This document shows, in pieces, positions 7,561 through 15,816 of a stretch of DNA of 32,654 nt. Made by a program: the position numbers and the translations under genes. The notes beneath the pieces were generated by a model that searched no databases, was not told the DNA's origin, and saw only the letters and a list, made by a program, of their open reading frames with translations. Positions within the stretch are counted from its first letter, which is position 1; each line of letters begins with the position of its first letter. The DNA lies in IMG/VR virus record IMGVR_UViG_3300044608_001836, positions 1 to 32,654 of that record. One strand, 5' to 3'. Source of the stretch: a virus.

Positions 7561-7911
7561 TCAAGAAACTGTTTTGTTCTGGAACCCAGCAGGTGGTGTC
7601 ATTTGCCCAAGCTGAGGGCCCATGTAAAAACCAGCATTACCCATAGGCGTTCCTCCCCCTCCAGGCATGGAAGCACCGGGGACACCTTGCCGCATTATCT
7701 CGTGAAATCGCTGAAGGCCCCGCTGCTCTTGAATGGGTCCCAGAAGACGGTCTAGTTTTACTCCGCCCATATAATGCTGAAAATCTGCCTGGGACATGGG
7801 AAGGCGCGGGTCTTGTCCAACGGGAATACCAGCTGCCAGTAAGCCGCCGGGCCTTAAGTTACCAGCTGCCCCGGGAACGTTACTTTCGCCTTTTACCACT
7901 TGATAAGACAT
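7561..7911 (-). CDS. Small Gly/Pro/Met-rich protein upstream of the portal
   Basis: A 116-residue protein of unknown function with a Gly/Pro-rich N-terminus (GAAGNLRPGGLLAAGIPVG), a short helical centre (LDRLLGPIQEQRGLQRFHEI) and a Gly/Met/Pro-rich C-terminus. ATG 7911 is preceded by a purine-rich AGAGAGA. It lies 35 bases before the portal gene in the same operon. Its composition resembles the other unassigned virion-block proteins, so a minor structural role is likely but unproven. Confidence 0.65.
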   Translation of the reverse strand: MSYQVVKGESNVPGAAGNLRPGGLLAAGIPVGQDPRLPMSQADFQHYMGGVKLDRLLGPIQEQRGLQRFHEIMRQGVPGASMPGGGGTPMGNAGFYMGPQLGQMTPPAGFQNKTVS

Positions 7912-7934
7912 CTGAATCTCTCTTTGCTTCTATT

Positions 7935-8117
7935 TTACTCTTCTATTACTTCGTAACCAGAGCAATCGTTGACTTTATGCAGAATGATTCCATTTCCTTT
8001 TACGTCCCAGTTGAGAATATCCCCTTCCTGCCAGCCAAGCTCGTCAACAACCTCATCGGGTAGCGTGATGTATTGATCTCCGTTTTCGTCCTCCTGGACC
8101 TCCAAGATGTAACTCAT
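7935..8117 (-). CDS. AbrB/MazE-like swapped-hairpin DNA-binding protein
   Basis: A 60-residue protein that matches the SpoVT/AbrB fold over nearly its whole length: GDQYITLPDEVVDELGWQEG, then D-ILNW and GNGIILHK. Such proteins are dimeric DNA-binding regulators or antitoxin DNA-binding halves. Similar small proteins occur, from memory, in marine cyanophages. ATG 8117 overlaps the stop of the upstream gene by four bases (ATGA), so the two are translationally coupled. No toxin partner is visible next to it. A transcription regulator within the virion block is the likely reading. It could also be a structural relic of the fold. Confidence 0.78.
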   Translation of the reverse strand: MSYILEVQEDENGDQYITLPDEVVDELGWQEGDILNWDVKGNGIILHKVNDCSGYEVIEE

Positions 8118-8407
8118 TTTTCCAAAAGCTTTTCCATTAGCTTATCAAGCTTATTGTTGATCTGCTTAAAGTTATCATGCATTTCTTTGATTTCTCTGAG
8201 GAAGTCAACTTTCAATACATACTCCAAAGGCATGCGATTGATTTGATCTTCCAAAATATCAATCCTTCTTTTTTGTGAACCGATATAGTCGTGAGCACCT
8301 TGAAGACGCTCTTGTTGACGGTCTAGTATTTTATTGGCCACCCAGCTACCCCCGGTAAATGCGGAGACAAGAGCTGTTAGGCCAAGGGCGAGATATTCAG
8401 GACCCAC
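8114..8407 (-). CDS. Membrane-anchored coiled-coil protein, holin/spanin candidate
   Basis: A 97-residue protein with one N-terminal transmembrane segment (about residues 5-26, LALGLTALVSAFTGGSWVA). A charged helix follows to the end, with heptad-like spacing (LEDQINR, then FKQINNKLDKLMEKLLEK). This layout suits small phage holins or inner-membrane spanins. It lies between the terminase and portal, not beside a clear endolysin. The start is GTG 8407 (MGPEYL) with no strong Shine-Dalgarno site. A membrane-tethered assembly factor cannot be excluded. Confidence 0.68.
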   Translation of the reverse strand: MGPEYLALGLTALVSAFTGGSWVANKILDRQQERLQGAHDYIGSQKRRIDILEDQINRMPLEYVLKVDFLREIKEMHDNFKQINNKLDKLMEKLLEK

Positions 8408-8445
8408 TGGTATAAAGTTTTGATTTTTCTTTATTTATTTTAGAA

Positions 8446-9972
8446 TTAGTAATCAAGTTGCAATTGACCTTTGCGTGCAAGACCTGTGACCAGCCACACT
8501 AACGCATCAACACAGTCATCGTGACTACTAACGCCAAAGTTAGTTAGCTCTTCAAACATTGCAGTGAAATTACGGTAGCGATTAAAGATAATCTTTCGGT
8601 CTTCAAACATACCAATAATCCCACGGAAACGTGCCAACTTATCTGCGCGGAATCCTTTGACGGGGTGCCAGATTAAGTTATACAGTCCTTCATTGCTTAA
8701 GCAAACACGTTTGAAATCTGCTTCTAGCGATGCTTGGTATTGAACAGCTTCGGACCATATATCGCAAGTTGAATAAGTAGGGAAGTAATTGCCACCGTCA
8801 TCACGACCAAGAATAGACCAATCATTGAGAAGCTCCTTCATAGCATCTAGTTTTTCCAAATTACCCATTACGCGAATACGTCGGTAATCAATAATATGGA
8901 TGCGGTCGCCAATGCGACCACCAAGAATCATAACTGTGTAATCGTTCTTTTCCTTGATGCCAGCAGACAAGTCAACGCCAATACCAAGAGCATCAAACTC
9001 TGTAGAGATTTCAGCCTTGACAATCAATTCAGGTGCCAACGACAGTTCGTTTTGCCTGATAATTTGATTCATGTACTGGAAGGAAAAAGCAATAGGTGCC
9101 TGTCGTTTCTTCTCTTTTAGATACTCCAATGACCACATCTCTGGCCAATAGGACATCTCCTCACCAGTCTTGGGATCATTGTGAATTGCAGACAGAATAA
9201 TCTGCTGCCAATTGTTTTGTTCGTTGAACGTGGTGGAGTGAATGTCATCATGTCTGAAGCGAGTACCAAGGCAGATGGCGCGTGCCCCTTCAAACATCGT
9301 TGGTGCAATCACCGCGTTCCAGTTGTCCTGCATCATTTTTCTGATGTCAGGGTTTGCAATATCAGCGGCTGATTTGATGGCGTCATCAATCATCACCAGG
9401 TGCGAACGCTTAGAGGTCACTGAACCTTTCAAGCCTGCCGCACAGAGTGTGAATTGCTCGTCACCCGTTACGTCAATACCAGCAAACTTATGGTCAATAG
9501 ACCAATACTCATTACTGGTTACGTTTTTAAGAAGGCGTACTGTTGGAAAAACTTCTTGATATCGCTTACTTTCAATGATTCGTTTGATGGTTGCAGACTT
9601 AGAACGTGCAATATCAACGGTGTAAGAAAGGTAAAGAATCTGAAGAGGAAGCTTGGCAGTTGTATGGATCCCAATGGCCCAGGCTGTCAACAGGCCGAGC
9701 ACTGTACTTTTTGCTGAGCCACGAGGAGCAAGCAGGTCAACGTTAGGGCCAGCAATCTTGATTAGACAGGAGCTATCTTGATCTGTTACAAACTTGCGGT
9801 GCCACTCCTTGTGATGTTCCGCTGGAGGTTTATCGGCTACGTACTCGCAAAAGTAACCGAAGTCATCCCGTGCACGCTGGAGTGAATCCTCGTTCTTATT
9901 TTCTCTTACTTTGTAATTCTTGGAGGCAACACGTGCGTTACGCCTGTAAGCAAGATGAAGATAAGAAGGCAC
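8446..9972 (-). CDS. terL: Terminase large subunit
   Basis: A 508-residue protein: the ATPase-nuclease motor that packages DNA through the portal. Walker A is at residues 82-90 (APRGSAKST), Walker B near 193-197 (VMIDD) and the coupling motif near 233-237 (ICLGTR). The RNase H-like nuclease domain starts around 330, with the first acidic residue in GVDLSAG (D334) and a late acidic cluster HDDCVDAL near 485. The order and full length are normal for the family. The start is GTG 9972; no in-frame ATG is near. The neighbours fit a packaging module: the candidate small subunit lies upstream at 10354-10896. Confidence 0.96.
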   Translation of the reverse strand: MPSYLHLAYRRNARVASKNYKVRENKNEDSLQRARDDFGYFCEYVADKPPAEHHKEWHRKFVTDQDSSCLIKIAGPNVDLLAPRGSAKSTVLGLLTAWAIGIHTTAKLPLQILYLSYTVDIARSKSATIKRIIESKRYQEVFPTVRLLKNVTSNEYWSIDHKFAGIDVTGDEQFTLCAAGLKGSVTSKRSHLVMIDDAIKSAADIANPDIRKMMQDNWNAVIAPTMFEGARAICLGTRFRHDDIHSTTFNEQNNWQQIILSAIHNDPKTGEEMSYWPEMWSLEYLKEKKRQAPIAFSFQYMNQIIRQNELSLAPELIVKAEISTEFDALGIGVDLSAGIKEKNDYTVMILGGRIGDRIHIIDYRRIRVMGNLEKLDAMKELLNDWSILGRDDGGNYFPTYSTCDIWSEAVQYQASLEADFKRVCLSNEGLYNLIWHPVKGFRADKLARFRGIIGMFEDRKIIFNRYRNFTAMFEELTNFGVSSHDDCVDALVWLVTGLARKGQLQLDY

Positions 9973-10029
9973 TCTATGTCTGCAGTTAAGTTAATACTAA
10001 CTTATTTATTGGAGCGTGACTCTTTAAAC

Positions 10030-10323
10030 TTACGCGCCTTTTCCAAAGCGGCCTTGTGTTTTTCCTTGTCGTTCATTTGCGAGCCGTCCGCTTTCTTCGC
10101 TTCCGTCTTTTTGAAGTGCGCCAGGAGCTGCGGGGGCATTTTGTTTGCCATTTACCTCAGTATTTGGGGGAGTGGTACCAAACATTGCTTTTGCTGTACT
10201 GGCGATATCACTCGCACCAGCAACGTTTTGACTAGGGCCAAGGCCCATGCGGGTACGCTGAAGCTCGCGGACAATGTTTGGCATCCGTCCAGCAAGTTCA
10301 GGGATATCTGTAGAAGCAGACAT
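10030..10323 (-). CDS. Small unstructured protein upstream of the terminase
   Basis: A 97-residue protein of unknown function. The N-terminus has a short helical stretch (ELAGRMPNIVRELQRTRMG). The rest is Ala/Pro/Gly/Lys-rich and probably disordered, ending in a basic RFGKGA. It lies 57 bases upstream of the large terminase and 30 bases after the 10354-10896 gene. A packaging or structural accessory role is possible from position alone. Confidence 0.65.
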   Translation of the reverse strand: MSASTDIPELAGRMPNIVRELQRTRMGLGPSQNVAGASDIASTAKAMFGTTPPNTEVNGKQNAPAAPGALQKDGSEESGRLANERQGKTQGRFGKGA

Positions 10324-10353
10324 TGTTTTGATCTTTTGTTTATTTTATGATTA

Positions 10354-10896
10354 CTATTCTTCTAGCTGCATGCGAGCCCAAACACTCATCGAAGCTTCAT
10401 GCAGTGGAATCTCAATAGGATCATCTTTAAAAATGAAAACTAACTCACGAATTGCACGATCAGCTCCAGCCATTAGCAAGCCTTTGCGGTCCCTAGAAGA
10501 AGTGAAAAGATCTAATTGAGCAATAGTTCCACGAAGTTCTTTTTGCATGCTGGCAATCCTGGCGACTCCCGCATCTCGCTTGACGATATCATCCTCGACA
10601 GCTTGGCGTAACTTGCGAATATCTTCCTGCATCTCCTCAATTTCATTGAGAAGAACTTTTCTATGATCAGGTTTTTCAAATTCGCTGTTTACCCATAGGT
10701 CACACGCCACAATGCTTCCTTCATAACCAAGAAACCTGGCATAAAGGAAACATTCAATAACAGAGTTGTTGTCTTTACAAAAGGAGAGGTAAGCTTCTTC
10801 AGCTGCACTATCCAGATTATCGATCCAGGTTTTAAAAACCTCAATATCGATAAGCTCGCTGGGCCTGGGAGTAATCGCGTGATTCGTCCCTCTCAC
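10354..10896 (-). CDS. Coiled-coil protein, candidate terminase small subunit
   Basis: A 180-residue protein starting at GTG 10896, chosen because an AGGAG Shine-Dalgarno site lies four bases upstream. A longer in-frame extension would run through the upstream gene and reads as Arg/Lys/Ser-rich shadow. The N-terminal half (FKTWIDNLDSAAEEAYLSFC, then FLYARFLGYEGSIVACDLWV) could contain a helix-turn-helix. The middle is a clear coiled coil (LLNEIEEMQEDIRKLRQAVE, then ARIASMQKELRGTIAQL). DNA-binding plus coiled coil just upstream of terL is the usual arrangement of TerS, but no TerS motif is recognised. It overlaps the previous gene by 56 bases. Confidence 0.62.
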   Translation of the reverse strand: MRGTNHAITPRPSELIDIEVFKTWIDNLDSAAEEAYLSFCKDNNSVIECFLYARFLGYEGSIVACDLWVNSEFEKPDHRKVLLNEIEEMQEDIRKLRQAVEDDIVKRDAGVARIASMQKELRGTIAQLDLFTSSRDRKGLLMAGADRAIRELVFIFKDDPIEIPLHEASMSVWARMQLEE

Positions 10897-11122
10897 CGAA
10901 CTCCTGGGCCTGCTCTGCGGACTTGCGTTGCTCTTCTGCGCCGAGCGCGATGGTTTCACGTTCTTGTTCTCCTTGCTCTTGCATTTTCTCCTTGGAAGAG
11001 CCAACGGAGACATCTTGATAGATCTTAGCAACTCCAGCGGCTTTCGTGGCTTTATCTTCGTCGAAAAGCCACGAAAACGGATCTTCGGAATAATCCGAAT
11101 CAGTGTTAGCAGAATTAGACAT
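10841..11122 (-). CDS. Small acidic Glu/Gln-rich protein
   Basis: A 93-residue protein of unknown function. The N-terminus is acidic (DSDYSEDPFSWLFDED). The C-terminal half is a charged Glu/Gln/Arg helix (EKMQEQGEQERETIALGAEE) likely to form a coiled coil, ending YSQAQRAYRY. Its ATG overlaps the upstream gene stop by eight bases, and its own end overlaps the start of the coiled-coil gene at 10354-10896, so all three are probably translationally coupled. Confidence 0.65.
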   Translation of the reverse strand: MSNSANTDSDYSEDPFSWLFDEDKATKAAGVAKIYQDVSVGSSKEKMQEQGEQERETIALGAEEQRKSAEQAQEFGERDESRDYSQAQRAYRY

Positions 11123-11297
11123 TTAAACTACTGTCCCGGTTCTTTTTTTCATCTGAGCCAAAAGATTCCTCAGTGGTATCAAGTTCTTTTTCGGAACGTT
11201 TTTTGGCAAATTGATAAGCAACTTCTGCCGCTTTTTTATATAAGTTAAGATCTGAACTTTCAGTGGGCTCAGTCTTTGGCGCGGCAGAAGCTTGCAT
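11115..11297 (-). CDS. Small charged protein
   Basis: A 60-residue protein of unknown function, rich in Lys, Glu and Ser (NLYKKAAEVAYQFAKKRSEK). It starts at ATG 11297, immediately after the stop of the 11300-11605 gene, and overlaps the next gene by eight bases. The tight packing supports real coding despite its size. Confidence 0.55.
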   Translation of the reverse strand: MQASAAPKTEPTESSDLNLYKKAAEVAYQFAKKRSEKELDTTEESFGSDEKKNRDSSLNV

Positions 11298-11299
11298 TA

Positions 11300-11605
11300 T
11301 CAGAAGTTCGTCATCATGCTAGCAAGACCTTGCGTCATGGTGCCACGGCGACCTTCAACGCTTTCTTGACGCTTTTGACGCATCTTGGAACCTTCCAGGC
11401 GGCTCAGGAGACCTTCGAACTCACCAATATCAAAAGACTTGGGACCATATTGAGATTGATATTGTTCTTTATCAATATCATTTAATTCTTTAATAGCTGC
11501 AGCTTTTACAGCCGGATCTTCAGACTTAGATTGAGTAACTAATTGCTGGTAGTACGCACCAGAGGTATACCCGCTTGTAGGGGTAGCAGTAGGAGTCTTG
11601 GACAT
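11300..11605 (-). CDS. Small virion-block protein with charged C-terminus
   Basis: A 101-residue protein of unknown function. ATG 11605 is preceded by GAGG at a suitable distance; the GTG two codons earlier would lie at that site. A Thr/Ser/Tyr-rich N-terminus is followed by helical charged sequence (AVKAAAIKELNDIDKEQYQS, then LLSRLEGSKMRQKRQESVEG) and a Met-rich end. It probably belongs to the internal or structural set of this operon. Confidence 0.62.
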   Translation of the reverse strand: MSKTPTATPTSGYTSGAYYQQLVTQSKSEDPAVKAAAIKELNDIDKEQYQSQYGPKSFDIGEFEGLLSRLEGSKMRQKRQESVEGRRGTMTQGLASMMTNF

Positions 11606-11660
11606 GAGCACCTCAAAGGTTTCTTAAAGTATAGCAAAAGCTATTTTTAAATTATATCAA

Positions 11661-12359
11661 TTAAAAATTAAATGCACCCAGCAAGCCTTGGTAAATACCT
11701 GCTTCACCGCCAATGCGTGCAATGTCACGAGAACCTCGCTGGCGTGTTTCCTCTTGTTTGACGCCAAATTCACCACGTGTTTTTTCTACATCACGTGATG
11801 TTTCGCCTTGGATTTTTGCAACGTCTTGCAGGCCTGCATTAACAATTGCCTGAAGATTGATATTGTTTTGTGCCTGTATATTTGCAACATCTTTTGCGGA
11901 TTCACCTGCTTTATCTGCTACGTATTTTTGCGCATTAGCTTGCGTGGTATAACCATACATCTGCGCGTTAGCGGAAATATTTGCAACATTAGCACTGCCT
12001 TGGTTTATTAAAGTTTGTAAATTTGATTGAATTTGTCCGTTGAGTTCGCTAAGGCCATACGCAGCCTTATAATTAAACTCATCCTGTGACATGAACTGGC
12101 CGTCAAAGCTATACAGGCCATCTGTATTTCCACTAGGAGGTGGAGCAGCCGCAGCAGCCGCAGTCGTAGCAGCCCCAGCGGCGCCACCTGCAGAATAATA
12201 CGTTTGAGCGTTAGAGTTAAAACTTACGCCACCGGTATTCTTGGCATAGTTTTTTGCTTTATCAATGTCATAGCCGGCGTTTTCAAATTGTTCCAGCTCG
12301 TTTTGGGTAATTGTACCTCCAAAGCTTTGGAGGAGTTGTTGTGCTGTTTTTTTTGGCAT
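11661..12359 (-). CDS. Coiled-coil virion-block protein with repeated VA-IQ units
   Basis: A 232-residue protein. The N-terminal 45 residues look like a small helical domain (TAQQLLQSFGGTITQNELEQ). An Ala/Gly/Pro-rich linker with a run of Ala follows near residues 58-75. From about residue 105 to 225 it is one long helical region with a recurring unit of about 20 residues (VANISANAQ, VANIQAQNN, VAKIQGETS, IARIGGEAG), then a hydrophobic end YQGLLGAFNF. Such Gln/Asn/Ala helical repeats suit fibrous or internal ejection proteins. No family is recognised. There is no visible Shine-Dalgarno site before ATG 12359. Confidence 0.68.
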   Translation of the reverse strand: MPKKTAQQLLQSFGGTITQNELEQFENAGYDIDKAKNYAKNTGGVSFNSNAQTYYSAGGAAGAATTAAAAAAPPPSGNTDGLYSFDGQFMSQDEFNYKAAYGLSELNGQIQSNLQTLINQGSANVANISANAQMYGYTTQANAQKYVADKAGESAKDVANIQAQNNINLQAIVNAGLQDVAKIQGETSRDVEKTRGEFGVKQEETRQRGSRDIARIGGEAGIYQGLLGAFNF

Positions 12360-12390
12360 GGCTATTTTTTTATATTATAAAATTAAAAAT

Positions 12391-13044
12391 TCACATTGCA
12401 AGATTCAAATTAGGCGTTCTGTCGAATAGCCCTTTACTCACAACTACTTCACGACTGCGTGCTTCTGGAGTACTCAAAAGCATATTACCAAAAGCAGCAG
12501 AAACATCTGCAGGCTTGGAAATACCCATGCCACGGAATGCTTCTGTATAAGCATTTAACTCGCCTTCACTCAGGTTGCGTCCCAAAAGCTGTTGGGCATT
12601 TAACTGCATAAAGGGTTGATACCTTTGATACTTAGAAGGATCAACAAAGCCTTGATCCATTGTGGCAAGTTTTTCCGCTTTGCTAAAAGCGTTTTTAACG
12701 TTGCCAAATCTTGCGGCATTTAAATATTCTTCTGCTGCTAAATCAGTGGAAATGGCACCGCGTCTAATTTGAGACTCTAAGGTTCCAAACAAATCTGCTG
12801 CATCTTGTTTTCCAAACCGTCCGTATCCTTTTGTGATGTCTTGTAGTGCTTTTCTACCCGCTTGGATTCCAAGCATTGAACCAGCGCCTGCGCTTGAGCC
12901 AGTACCAAAACTACCTCCGTATGGCGAGGATCGGTTTAATAACTGTTCAAATTGATCACTAGATAGGTTTACTCCTGGCCCAGTGTTTTGCCCTGCATTA
13001 AGAATGCTTTCATAAATATTTTTGTCAGGTTTATTTTTTGCCAT
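12391..13044 (-). CDS. Virion-block protein of unknown function
   Basis: A 217-residue soluble protein. The first 60 residues are Gly/Ser/Asn-rich. The rest is largely helical (DAADLFGTLESQIRRG, then AAEEYLNAARFGNVKNAFSK and LSEGELNAYTEAFRG). It ends in LNLNLAM-like sequence at the C-terminus. It is spaced 30 bases from both neighbours. No motif is recognised; a structural or ejection protein is inferred from the operon. Confidence 0.65.
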   Translation of the reverse strand: MAKNKPDKNIYESILNAGQNTGPGVNLSSDQFEQLLNRSSPYGGSFGTGSSAGAGSMLGIQAGRKALQDITKGYGRFGKQDAADLFGTLESQIRRGAISTDLAAEEYLNAARFGNVKNAFSKAEKLATMDQGFVDPSKYQRYQPFMQLNAQQLLGRNLSEGELNAYTEAFRGMGISKPADVSAAFGNMLLSTPEARSREVVVSKGLFDRTPNLNLAM

Positions 13045-13073
13045 TCTATTTAGTGCGTTGAATTTATTTTAGA

Positions 13074-13536
13074 TTACACAAACCTGTTAAAGGCGGCTCC
13101 ATAGCCAGGGGTGCGTGCACCAAAAAGTTCTACATTTCGACGCAATGCATCTCTGCGCGCATCAATTGAGCCATAAGAACCTGGGTTTGTTACCAAGGCG
13201 CCTTGCAGTGCGGTATCTTGAGCAAGATTAAAGCGGTCCGCTGGACCACCAAATAAAGTATCAAATTTTTTACCAGCTACATCAAAACCAAAATTAGCAA
13301 TGGGCGCCTCACGTCCGGCTTGCTGAACTGCTAAAGCTTGTTCTCGTGCAGCAGCCCTTGCTTGATTACCTGCATTCTTACCGCCAGCCGCGCCGATTCC
13401 GCTACCAAGTAGGGAAGCTCCTCCTGCAATTACTGTAGCTGTTCCGGGATCTATCATGGCACCTGCGGGTTTAGTGAGCGGCAAAAAAAGAAGACGTGGT
13501 CGGCGTAAGATAATTTGCCGGATTAGAAATTGCCAT
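13074..13536 (-). CDS. Gly/Ala-rich virion-block protein with an apparent frameshift near its start
   Basis: The main frame (stop at 13074) has its first ATG at 13457. A better-placed ATG at 13536, with AAGGGAA upstream and 20 bases after the previous stop, opens a frame reading MAISNPANYLTPTTSSF that reaches a run of seven T residues (plus-strand A run 13483-13489). It stops soon after in its own frame. Moving by +1 at the run joins it smoothly to LPLTKPAGAMIDPGTATVIA. The joined protein has about 153 residues: a hydrophobic Gly/Ala segment (AGGASLLGSGIGAAGG), then an Ala/Arg helix and an aromatic C-terminus. The cause could be a sequencing or assembly error, a true mutation, or programmed +1 slippage. 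Confidence 0.6.
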
Positions 13537-13556
13537 TGCCTATTCCCTTATTATAC

Positions 13557-14030
13557 CTAGCTGATATATTTTCTACGCGCACCAGCTAGATCTTGGGCGT
13601 AGATGTTGGCAAGCAAGCCAGGAGTCCTAGATGTGATTTCAACACTAGCCGGATTGTATAAAGTTGTTGCAAGAGCTTGTCCCGTAGACTGAATTGCATT
13701 TAAGCCTTGTCCTAACATTTTCCAGCCAAAGGCTTCACGCGCTTCTTGTTGACGCTGCTTGGAAATCTTGTCATACAAAGTATTGTATTTGAGATCACCA
13801 CGCTCTTCGGTATCTCTTTGCATTTTATTCATCATCCACAACATGCTTTCGTTGCTTCCCTGTGGATAAGGATTAGTTGCTCCTGGTTGTGTGCCAGTAA
13901 AACTCGGAGTCAGTGGTGCCACATTCAACATCCCACCAAAAGCAGAATCAGTGGTTCCTGTAGAGCCAGGGGGATTAAGGCCTGCAATTCCACCTAGGAA
14001 AGGCAGTTTGGGATCGAAGGAATATGCCAT
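13557..14030 (-). CDS. Virion-block protein of unknown function
   Basis: A 157-residue protein starting at ATG 14030, directly after the TGA of the upstream gene (TGATCATG). The N-terminal 60 residues are Pro/Gly/Thr-rich and probably extended. Then come a charged helix (WMMNKMQRDTEERGDLKYNT, then KISKQRQQEAREAF) and a C-terminal part with NPASVEITSRTPGLLANIYA. There is no recognised domain. It is probably a minor virion component. Confidence 0.64.
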   Translation of the reverse strand: MAYSFDPKLPFLGGIAGLNPPGSTGTTDSAFGGMLNVAPLTPSFTGTQPGATNPYPQGSNESMLWMMNKMQRDTEERGDLKYNTLYDKISKQRQQEAREAFGWKMLGQGLNAIQSTGQALATTLYNPASVEITSRTPGLLANIYAQDLAGARRKYIS

Positions 14031-14032
14031 GA

Positions 14033-14878
14033 TCAACCAATCGAAACGTTGGGAGCCGCTAGTACTACGTTGTAGGGGCTAGAAGCGATGTATTGACGGG
14101 CAAGAGCACCACGCTCCCGCTGGGCATCTAAGACAAGGTTGCTGGCCGTCCCAAGGACCATCTGCTGCATGTAAGCATTGTTCTGGGAGTTAAGCATCGA
14201 CTGAGAACGAATTAACTCGTCGTTCTTCATTTTTGCAAGAATTGGATATTCAGCTTTTTGTTGTTCAATATCAACTTGATTTAAACGTTGAGTTAAATCA
14301 ACGATATTATTTGTGCGCATTGCAAGTTCATTGCGCCCTAACTCAAGGCCCACACCAGCGAGTTGCTTCATGCGTGCAACTTCGGTCTGAAAGTCACCTT
14401 TGCCTTCCGTTGGACGATCAGTTACTTCTTGACGGATAGCTTCTGCGCCACTAGCGACCATACCAGGGATAACAGTGCCGCCAAGCATTAACGCACCACC
14501 AGCAAGTTTTGCTAGAGGATTATTTGTTTTCAGTAGAGCGGTACCCAGACCAGATGTGAGGGCTCCTGCACCAAGAGCAACGCCTGCTCCTAGTGAACGC
14601 CCTGCGGCGGCTTCAGAAGCAGCGGTCATAGCCCCGGGGACCATACCTCCAATGAAAGCGGCGCGACCAAGGCCAGGGCGATTGGCAAGTCCCTGGAGAA
14701 GCTCGCCACCTTGTTGAACAGCACCTTCTAAAACTTTTTTACCACCACGCATTTTTTCTGTTACTTTTTCGCGTGCCCTGGCGAGAAAATCTTGCGAAGT
14801 AGGCGTAGAAGTATTGTAATTTAACGTACTGTAAGGTGCCTGTACAGGCGACGACCAGGGATCTGAATATACAGCCAT
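14033..14878 (-). CDS. Multi-segment Gly/Ala-rich membrane-type virion-block protein
   Basis: A 281-residue protein. After a polar N-terminus and a basic helix (residues 30-50), residues 72-145 hold three closely spaced small-residue hydrophobic stretches (AAFIGGMVPGAMTAA; LGAGVALGAGALTSGLGTAL; LAGGALMLGGTVIPGMVASG). The C-terminal half is a charged, Gln/Asn-rich helix (VDLTQRLNQVDIEQQKAEYP). A membrane-inserting block joined to a long helix resembles pore-forming ejection proteins in general design. No homology is claimed. There is no Shine-Dalgarno site before ATG 14878. Confidence 0.68.
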   Translation of the reverse strand: MAVYSDPWSSPVQAPYSTLNYNTSTPTSQDFLARAREKVTEKMRGGKKVLEGAVQQGGELLQGLANRPGLGRAAFIGGMVPGAMTAASEAAAGRSLGAGVALGAGALTSGLGTALLKTNNPLAKLAGGALMLGGTVIPGMVASGAEAIRQEVTDRPTEGKGDFQTEVARMKQLAGVGLELGRNELAMRTNNIVDLTQRLNQVDIEQQKAEYPILAKMKNDELIRSQSMLNSQNNAYMQQMVLGTASNLVLDAQRERGALARQYIASSPYNVVLAAPNVSIG

Positions 14879-14910
14879 TATTAAAAATGTTTCTTATAAA
14901 ATAGATTCTA

Positions 14911-15816
14911 TCAGTACTGCATACTTTCGTATTCAGCAGTCGTTGGCAGCCTTGGGCGATTACCGGCGGCAACAACTTCGTTGGCTACATTACCTGCAAG
15001 AATGCCACCAAGAGAACCAGCAAGTCCTGCAATAGCTGATTTACGGAAGCGCCCAGGACCTTGAGTGGAACGTGCTGCTACACCAGCAGCGGCAGCACCA
15101 CCAAGAACACCAAGAGCAGAAGGAATAGTAACGGGATAGTTCATCAAACGAACTTCCGGTACTCCTTGGAGATTTTCAGGAGTTGCTTTAATGATGCCAA
15201 AAAGACCGTTGTCTTGATAATAAGAACGCATGTAGTTACCATAACGTTCGGGTGTAAGGCTAGGAATATCTTGTTTGGCAGTTTCGTATTTCAAAGGCTG
15301 GCCTGTGCGCCCCAGGAACAACCGTTCAAATCCTTCTTGTACTGGCTGCTCTGTTTGCCGGCGATCATCAGCTCCTTCTGGTGAATAATTCTGAGCAAAG
15401 CCTTTGGGGCGGAACATTTCACCAACATTAGTCAGGTCATATGCACCAGCAACGGCAATGCCAGGGCCAAGGGCTGCAAGGTTAATAAGACCAGTTTTAA
15501 GTGGTCCCATTTCTTTTGCTGCTTGTTTACCAATAGCAGCGCCGCCTACCATATCAGCAATTGCGTTGGGATGGTTGCTACGCCACAACAGCATCCGCGT
15601 GCCGTCGTTGGTAAGGTCAGTAACTACGCGAGCTGCATAGGCTCCTGCAAATTGAGCCGGAGTTTGACGTGCACTAATTCCTTCTGCTTGAATCCCCTCA
15701 CGAAAAGATTTAGCCCCTCTTGTTCCAGGGACAATTGAAAGACTATCTATTTCAAACTCACGCTGAAGACGTTCAGTTGTCTTGGCACCTTTTGCTAACG
15801 CCTGTAATACGTTCAT
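14911..15816 (-). CDS. Membrane-type virion-block protein with C-terminal glycine-rich segments
   Basis: A 301-residue protein. The N-terminal 70 residues are charged and helical. A hydrophobic stretch lies at about residues 108-127 (TGLINLAALGPGIAVAGAY). Two small-residue stretches lie near the C-terminus (SALGVLGGAAAAGVAA and SAIAGLAGSLGGILAGNVA). The middle is polar and aromatic (FLGRTGQPLKYETAKQ). Its ATG overlaps the stop of the 15813-16400 gene (ATGA), so the pair is coupled and likely works together. No family is recognised. Confidence 0.68.
   Translation of the reverse strand: MNVLQALAKGAKTTERLQREFEIDSLSIVPGTRGAKSFREGIQAEGISARQTPAQFAGAYAARVVTDLTNDGTRMLLWRSNHPNAIADMVGGAAIGKQAAKEMGPLKTGLINLAALGPGIAVAGAYDLTNVGEMFRPKGFAQNYSPEGADDRRQTEQPVQEGFERLFLGRTGQPLKYETAKQDIPSLTPERYGNYMRSYYQDNGLFGIIKATPENLQGVPEVRLMNYPVTIPSALGVLGGAAAAGVAARSTQGPGRFRKSAIAGLAGSLGGILAGNVANEVVAAGNRPRLPTTAEYESMQY

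Noticed and set aside
7935-8407. Toxin-antitoxin pair (AbrB-like antitoxin with neighbour)
   Set aside because: The coupled neighbour is a membrane-anchored coiled coil rather than a PemK or RelE-type toxin, and it lies inside a virion operon.
10897-11031. 45-codon N-terminal extension of the coiled-coil gene at 10354
   Set aside because: The extension is Lys/Arg/Ser-rich, lies within the acidic gene at 10841-11122 and is out of frame with it. A GTG with AGGAG in front at 10896 explains the start better.
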